64,000 nt of DNA, from the NCBI GenBank assembly GCA_947179485.1, contig OX359246.1, positions 73,125,508 to 73,189,507 of the forward strand, read 5' to 3'. How positions within the stretch are numbered: position 1 is the first letter of the stretch; every line of letters begins with the position of its first letter. Both the position numbers and the translations under genes were made by a program. The stretch comes from Allacma fusca (lineage: Eukaryota; Arthropoda; Collembola; Symphypleona; Sminthuridae). The notes under the pieces are model-generated. The model was not told where the DNA came from and did not search any database. It saw only the letters and a program-made list of their open reading frames with translations. Positions 57,904-64,000 of this stretch are shown here, piece after piece.

Positions 57904-58104
57904 ATGACCAAGAGGAGACTTCCCTACAACGGTGTATATACAGTCAGTCGTAGACGCTTAGTCCCAGTAGCAAGCACAAATATTTTACAAACCAACGGAC
58001 CAAAAATATGTGAAGGTCTTTTAGTCATACTCGTGCCACTCATAGCCATCCTCATATTAGGAAACCTTATTTTATGGTTCATACTATACCAACTCCCCAA
58101 ATAA
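57904..58104 (+). CDS. Small ORF f, 66-residue C-terminal membrane anchor
   Basis: Basic N-terminal half (KRRLPYNGVYTVSRRRLV), then a hydrophobic segment from about residue 38 to the end (LLVILVPLIAILILGNLILW). Ends six bases before the gag ATG. With ORF a it makes two short membrane proteins in this cassette. Confidence 0.55.
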   Translation: MTKRRLPYNGVYTVSRRRLVPVASTNILQTNGPKICEGLLVILVPLIAILILGNLILWFILYQLPK

Positions 58105-58110
58105 GCCTAT

Positions 58111-60906
58111 ATGTCGGATGAAGCAGAGCTCTTCTCTGATGCAGACGATACCCCTCTGGAAGAGAAAGATACTGCACCCAATACCCCACTATATAGTGAA
58201 AGGTCATTAACTCCCTCAGCCATCAAAAGAAGTAGACTAGACAAGGAATTCCTAATTTCAGACGAAAGACAAAAGATATTAAAGGAAAGCTTGCACGCTA
58301 CTATCTTTCCACTATATGACGAACACATCAAAGTTCTAAAGAAATATTTCTATTCCCCAAGCATTACCATCAAATGCATAGGAATACCATTCTTTGAATA
58401 TATTGCAGCAGATAGCAAAAGCCATAAAGGTAGACTCAATTGGAGAAACTATTTTCTGAGACACTATGCTCATAATTTAATACTGGATCAAGGAAGAAAC
58501 CCTACTGATACCGAGATATTAGGGATCGGAGAACATTTTGTTTTGCTAGATGAAATAGTATACAATTTCACATCCCCTGAAAATATTGCCTATTTACTCC
58601 AATTAGGATCTTTAGAATTTCTAGAACCTGGAGAGGACACCCCATTCAAATTTCCCCCATTACTGATAAAGGGCAATGTTACAGAACCCCTTGTCAAATC
58701 CATAGATAAAACTCTAATATCAGCTTTCACATACGACATCTCACAACACCCTAATCCAGCAGCAAGAGAGTATGAAAGAAACATCCAACATCTAGAAAAA
58801 TTTTATTTTTCTAAGACCAGTTTTACTTTGGATGTAATAACCAATGTACTCGGTGATGTTAAACTTAGGGTAGCCGAAAGTAAAAAAAGAATTAAAGGAA
58901 AAATATTACCTTTAAAAATAGAAAAACCCTATAAGGAGACAGTAAGGTTATTTGATATAGACTCTGAAAAATACGTCAGTTGTACGGTTGACTATATCTC
59001 ATACTTCCAATACAAGGTCCAAACCTTCTTAAAAATTCGGACTTGTGACCCTCTCCAGATTTTACAAGTTATACGACAACTAGCCCAATCCACATTCAAT
59101 GCTTTCTGTAGTAGCGGAATTCCCCAAGATTGGTTATTGGATTCTATCCGAAGAAGAACTTTAAAGGTCACCTCAGATTTTCCAATACGTTCTCGCTTCA
59201 TCCATTTAACACCCGCAGCAGCAGAAAAATTGAAGAAACGAGAATATATAGAAAATCACAAGGTAGAATGGGAATGTTTTAAACTTAGAATAGAAGAACA
59301 AATAATTTCCCAGAACTTAACTACCCCAGAGATACCCAATCAATACTTAGAGGTCAGAGGAAGAGAAGGAGACGTTTTGGAAATATATCATTTATATTCA
59401 AAACGTACTTATTGGTTAACCCCGGTCATAGACACAGCATGGCCTCATGTCATTAAAGAAAGATTCCTGAAGGAAATAAATGACCCAGTATATGAGCTTT
59501 GCGAAGACGATCATACTCAATTAGAGTGGACGCTACAAGACTTTGACGTAAACCCCAACCTTAACTATTTCACCACCGAATATCTTGAGTTTTTAATAAA
59601 CAAGCAATATCTAATCTTATTGGATAAAGCAGGTTTTACTAAAGAACTTAGACAAGTTTACTCTCCAGCACCATCAGACGATAGTGACTCAGAAGACTCA
59701 GAAGACAAAATGAATGTCTTAAGTCAAATCCCAAAATTTAAGGATGGTGACAATCCTGAACAGTATATTAGAAAGATCGACATGGGATTAAATCTCATGA
59801 GAACTGGAACAGGAGGATTACAAGAGGAACAGAAAATAGAATGCTTTATAATGCAACTCCAAGGACCCTTCCAAGCATGGGCCGAAGGCAAGTTTGCCGC
59901 TCAAGGAAGAAAGGGCACGTGGACTGCATTTAAGCAAGATTTCACAGATAGATACAAATTAAACAACCATCAGTTAAAAACACTTATGGAAAATAGACGT
60001 CAGGGAGACAATGAGAAAGGACACCACTACATTAGTGAGAAATTAAATCTCATAAACCAGTATGATGTAGACTCAAAGATAAGCCCAGAAGATAGAGTAG
60101 AATTAGTACTAAGAGGATTATCTAGACCCCTCCTCAAACTCATTGCCCCCAATAAAGCTCCAAATGACACCGTTGACTCTATTTACAATAAGGTGAAACA
60201 AATAGAGGAGTACGATCTAAGCTATGGACAAAGTATTATTAAACGTCCAATGGAGGAACAATTAGCTAAACTCACTGACCACATGCAGAGAATCGAAACC
60301 AACACTAATCAAGCCCTAAAGGCTATTAGTGAAGCTAAGAAAGACCCTCCTAAAGATAGCACAGAGAAAAAGTACCCTCCACGTCAACCCAGACCACGCT
60401 CTAAAACTCCTGAACGAAAGGAGTATAAGAAAAATTACGATGACTTACCCAGCTTGCCAGAATTAACTCAAATGTTAATGAAGTATGGTTATAGAGCCAT
60501 TGCTGACCAGCAACCACACAAGTGTCAATGCACTTGTACAAAGGGTACACAAAATAACCCTAATAGCAATAGTGGCGGCTATAACCAGAACAATAGGCAA
60601 CAAAGCCGGAATAGATCTAATTCTAGAGGCCGATCGCCAGCCCCTAGAAATAGATCGAGAACTCCAGATCCCAAGGTACCCATCAAAACATATGAAAGGG
60701 CCAAACGCTCATATAGCAAGGAGAATGTAGCAGAAGTTATAAATTCAGTCGCGGAAGGTAACGATTCTTCCAATGACATTGAATGCTACACTTGCCATAA
60801 AAAGGGTCATATGTCCAGAGACTGTCCCTCGAGGGAATGCTATAATTGTAAGGGTATAGGACACATCAGTGCCGAATGCCCTTCACCTAAAGCAAACCAA
60901 CAATAG
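58111..60906 (+). CDS. gag: Gag polyprotein with long N-terminal extension
   Basis: 931 codons. Residues about 1-535 form an extension I do not recognise, with an acidic start (MSDEAELFSDADDTPLEEKD) and a Ser/Asp/Glu hinge (SDDSDSEDSED) at about 525-535. Residues about 540-710 are a Ty3/gypsy capsid-type region (IPKFKDGDNPEQYIRKI ... W..F...F...Y). Then comes a basic, Arg/Ser/Pro-rich stretch and two C-x2-C-x4-H-x4-C knuckles (CYTCHKKGHMSRDC, CYNCKGIGHISAEC) near the end. Gag packages the RNA. Usual gypsy Gag is 300-500 residues, so this one is about twice as long. Pol follows in the same frame. Confidence 0.85.
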   Translation: MSDEAELFSDADDTPLEEKDTAPNTPLYSERSLTPSAIKRSRLDKEFLISDERQKILKESLHATIFPLYDEHIKVLKKYFYSPSITIKCIGIPFFEYIAADSKSHKGRLNWRNYFLRHYAHNLILDQGRNPTDTEILGIGEHFVLLDEIVYNFTSPENIAYLLQLGSLEFLEPGEDTPFKFPPLLIKGNVTEPLVKSIDKTLISAFTYDISQHPNPAAREYERNIQHLEKFYFSKTSFTLDVITNVLGDVKLRVAESKKRIKGKILPLKIEKPYKETVRLFDIDSEKYVSCTVDYISYFQYKVQTFLKIRTCDPLQILQVIRQLAQSTFNAFCSSGIPQDWLLDSIRRRTLKVTSDFPIRSRFIHLTPAAAEKLKKREYIENHKVEWECFKLRIEEQIISQNLTTPEIPNQYLEVRGREGDVLEIYHLYSKRTYWLTPVIDTAWPHVIKERFLKEINDPVYELCEDDHTQLEWTLQDFDVNPNLNYFTTEYLEFLINKQYLILLDKAGFTKELRQVYSPAPSDDSDSEDSEDKMNVLSQIPKFKDGDNPEQYIRKIDMGLNLMRTGTGGLQEEQKIECFIMQLQGPFQAWAEGKFAAQGRKGTWTAFKQDFTDRYKLNNHQLKTLMENRRQGDNEKGHHYISEKLNLINQYDVDSKISPEDRVELVLRGLSRPLLKLIAPNKAPNDTVDSIYNKVKQIEEYDLSYGQSIIKRPMEEQLAKLTDHMQRIETNTNQALKAISEAKKDPPKDSTEKKYPPRQPRPRSKTPERKEYKKNYDDLPSLPELTQMLMKYGYRAIADQQPHKCQCTCTKGTQNNPNSNSGGYNQNNRQQSRNRSNSRGRSPAPRNRSRTPDPKVPIKTYERAKRSYSKENVAEVINSVAEGNDSSNDIECYTCHKKGHMSRDCPSRECYNCKGIGHISAECPSPKANQQ

Positions 60907-63900
60907 GACTTACGGGAGTCCTCAGGGCTCCCAAGTATCACGAAGGAAGAACAAATCGCAGAGATATACTCTATGAGTAACGACTATACCTCTGTTGTTA
61001 TGATTCCCGCATTAGTATATAACTGTAAGCTTTCAGCACTTATTGATACAGGAGCCAGTAGAAGTTTCATTCATTTTAAGCTTCTACCCCCTAATACCAA
61101 ATTAGACCCTCCACCGACCAATTTAAAAATACGAACAGCCACTGGCCATATAACAACTCCACTTGGGATGATGGAAATAGAATGCAAGCTAGGAATAAAC
61201 CCTGTTAAATTAACAGTGTGTGTATTAGAAAATTTAGAGCCCCTTTTTATCATAGGGAACGATTTCATGAGACAAGCAGAACTTAACATCAACTTCAAAC
61301 ATGGGAAAGTTACAGGAAAATATTTACATCCCATACAGATGCAAGGGATAGAAAACTCTTTTGGCCGAGAAAAGCCATCACATGACTTTTCTCAGCTTAG
61401 ATCAATTTTTAGTTTCAAATCAGCGAAACCCGAGAAGCACAGGGCAATAAAACTTAAAAAGAATATTATATTGCCTGCATATGCTCATACTACGGTAGAA
61501 ATAGATATTCCCCCTTGCAAGGACAAAACATTTTTGTTTGAGCCTTCAAGATTATTTTACCAGAGACAACGAGTATTAGGGACTAGATCTATTATTCCCA
61601 CCAAGAATCCTGTAGTTTACCTATGTAACCCCAGCCATGAACCCGTACGACTATATGCAACTACCACTGTAGGGCATATAGAATACGAGGACTCATTCGA
61701 GATATTAACAGATTATAGGCGTAGTACTAAAAATGTAGATAAACGCCTAACAGACGAACAACTTGACACTCTTGATATAAACCCTGACTTACCCATAGAA
61801 TTCCAAGCCAGATTTAGGGATTTACTTAGCAGATACCCAGAATGTTTTTATTTTGACCAAGAAGAATTGCCTATAGCTAAAGTCCCACCTCATCATTTAA
61901 ACACAGGAGACGCGGCTCCAGTCAAAGAGCCCCCCTATAGAGCCTCTCCTGCTGAAAGAAAGCATATCATGGAGGAGGTTAAGAAACTAGTAAAGAAAGG
62001 AATACTTAAGCCTTGTATTAGTGAATGGGCTTCACCCTTATTCCTTATAAAGAAAAAGGATGGAACCTTTCGAACAGTAGTAAATTATAGAAAATTAAAC
62101 AAGGTCGTAAAACATCGAGTATATCCTATGCCCAGAGTTGACGACATATTGGACCAATTTCATGGAAAAAAATATTTTGTCACTATGGATCTCGTCGCGG
62201 GATTTCACCAAATCCCTGTAACCAAATCCACAGGCAAGAAACTAGCCGTAGTCACCCAAGACGGTATGTGGTGTACATTGAGAATGCAAATGGGAGACAC
62301 AGATGCCCCAGCAGCTTTTCAATGCACCCTAGACCATATACTAGCCTCCCAAAAATTCAGAAGCGCCATGGTATACATAGATGATATTATTTGTTATGCA
62401 GCTGATGAGGAAGGTATTTTATACGCTTTAGAAGAATTTCTGTTAAGATTGAGTAAAGCAGAGTTTGTAGTCAAGCCCAACAAATGTAAATTTGGATATC
62501 AGAGTATAGAAATATTAGGTTTTCTTATTACGCCTGAAGGAACAATGCCACTTAAAGACAAGCTTAAGGCCATCGAGCATGTTCCCATACCCAAAACAGA
62601 GAAACAAGCCAGAAGTTTCTTTGGTATATGCTCTTTTTATAGAAAATATATTAAGGACTTCGCCAGTATAGCTGGCCCTATATCTGCTTGCTGGAAAGGA
62701 AGTAAGGGCAGCAAAGCTAAGAAAACCAGAATTAGTATGTTTAAATGGACCCCAGAAGCTACATATGCATTTCATAAATTAAAGAAAGCATTAATAACTG
62801 CTCCAGTACTTAGGCACTTCAATCCTGACCTACCAAAAATACTTCATTGCGATGCTAGTAGGAGAGGATTAGGTGCTTCCTTATTACAAAAATATCCCAC
62901 AGGCGAACACCCCGTAGGCTATGCCTCGAGAGGATTACTACCTGCGGAGAAAAATTCTTTTTCAGTAACTGAACTCGAACTTTCCGCTGTAGTATTTGGT
63001 TGTAGGAAATTCCGACCCTATCTATATTTGTCGAAATTTCTTATACGTAGTGACCATCACGCCCTATGTAATTTGAAGGTACGAGCACAAAATACCAACA
63101 ATAGCTCGAGACTAAATCGCTTTTTGTTTAAATTATTGGATTATGATTATGAGGTTCAATATATCAGTGGTAAGAAACACCTAGACGCTGACTTCCTGTC
63201 AAGATGTCCACTCCCTGTTGATGAAACAGACGAGCAAGACCTTGAGGATAATCTCCCTCATGACATACTTTTGACAGAGGACAAGCTGAAACCCAAACAG
63301 GCTCGTAAAGTCTTACGACCTGTCAATCAAAATATTCCCACTGCTATAACAGCAGCTCTCATTGAGGAAAAGGACAATTATCAGCCTTTTAGAGTACTCA
63401 ATGAGGGAGAAATAATAACAGAAGCTAAACCTCCACTCCCCTCCAATAACATTAGAGAAATGCAAGCCACGGATCCCACTATACAAACTATACTGGATAA
63501 AATTAAGCTTCTTCCTAATAACAAGAAGATAGCTAATTATCATATTGACTCGGATGGTATTTTATACCATAAGAAAAATAACCATTTTAAGCTTTTCATA
63601 CCCAAATGCTTAGTAGAGTTTATTCTGAAAACTGCCCATGACGACACCTTTTCAGGACATTTAGGTTTTGCCAAAACACTCGGCAGAATCAAAGATAGAT
63701 ATATATGGAAAAGCATGACTAAGGATATAGCTGAATATGTCCTCAGCTGTGAGACTTGCGGTGCTAGTAAACACACGACCACTAGACCCGTAGGCCTACT
63801 ACACAGTATAAAAGTAGGTGAGATATTTGACTTAATAGGCGCAGACTTGATGGGACCATTCCCTGAAAGCATAGAAGGATTTAAATATATCATTGTAGCT

Positions 63901-64000
63901 ACCGAATACAGCACTAGGTATGTATTTACCAAATGCCTAAAAAGCAAAGAGGCTAAAGAAATAGCTAGCTTCTTCGTCAATGATATTATATGTGTACATG
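60907..64000 (+). CDS. pol: Pol polyprotein, partial (protease-RT-RNase H-integrase start)
   Basis: Open to the window end in the frame of gag. Protease DTGAS near 61044. Reverse transcriptase with KKKDGTFRTVVNYRKLN, VTMDLVAGFHQIPV and YIDDI (62373). RNase H with HCDASRRGLGASL (62848) and TELELSAV. Integrase zinc region (AHD...GH...CETC, 63640-63760) and the start of the catalytic core (LIGADLMGPF, 63830). The order PR-RT-RH-IN places it in Ty3/gypsy. It shares gag's frame across one amber codon, so read-through, used by some retroelement families, is the likely route of expression. It looks whole in the part seen. Confidence 0.9.

Larger units (their letters stand above)
50958..64000 (+). 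mobile_element. Large Ty3/gypsy LTR retrotransposon, 5' part
   Basis: Begins TGTTAAGG at the point where the duplicated host sequence is interrupted; the unit-1 copy (26886/26887) is the empty site. Parts: 5' LTR, tRNA-Val primer site, leader of about 3.9 kb, six small ORFs, gag, pol (protease, reverse transcriptase, RNase H, start of integrase). The 3' LTR lies beyond the window. It looks whole in the part seen. Age: young, because its host flank is identical to the empty paralogue over nearly 3 kb. Confidence 0.93.

Overview
This is a stretch of an AT-rich arthropod-like nuclear genome, probably a hexapod. The evidence is short spliced exons with GT/AG borders, AATAAA signals, many hAT-type MITEs with 8-bp target duplications, CACTA-like transposons carrying BEN-type and DUF4806-type partner genes, and a Ty3/gypsy LTR element primed by a tRNA-Val 3' end. 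No species is claimed.

Layout: 1-1440 is an inverted-repeat (foldback) element. 1470-2236 is a decayed partial copy of an isoprenyl diphosphate synthase (IDS) gene. 3356-5455 holds hAT and MITE insertions. 7286-10139 is a six-exon IDS gene whose splice phases all agree (344 codons). It keeps both Asp-rich motifs but lacks the two bulky residues that normally limit the product to farnesyl diphosphate.

From about 12.5 kb to 51 kb the window is an old segmental duplication. Unit 1 (about 12.5-26.9 kb) and unit 2 (about 31.2-50.96 kb) each carry two genes for secreted, cysteine-rich, knottin-like (ICK) peptides on the minus strand. Each knot is encoded by one phase-0 exon. Two copies read through as far as seen (12527-13927 and 23187-23628). 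Their unit-2 partners look broken. The units differ by later insertions: unit 1 gained a 1.3-kb hAT MITE and a 4.9-kb CACTA-like element; unit 2 gained nested hAT elements, a satellite-like array, a second CACTA-like element with a BEN-domain gene, and the LTR element. Several insertions have an empty counterpart in the other unit, so their order can be read directly.

From 50958 to the window end lies the 5' part of a large Ty3/gypsy element, treated here as a fossil. It has a 1445-bp LTR, a tRNA-Val primer site, a roughly 3.9-kb structured leader, a row of six small ORFs, an unusually long gag (931 codons), and pol running off the window. The row of small ORFs, the leader repeats that imitate the LTR/primer-site junction, and paired RNA hairpins with a shared inner stem are the least familiar structures here. 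Other points worth following are the exon-per-knot peptide family, the IDS with an opened chain-length pocket, and a set of hAT MITEs each filled with its own short motif.
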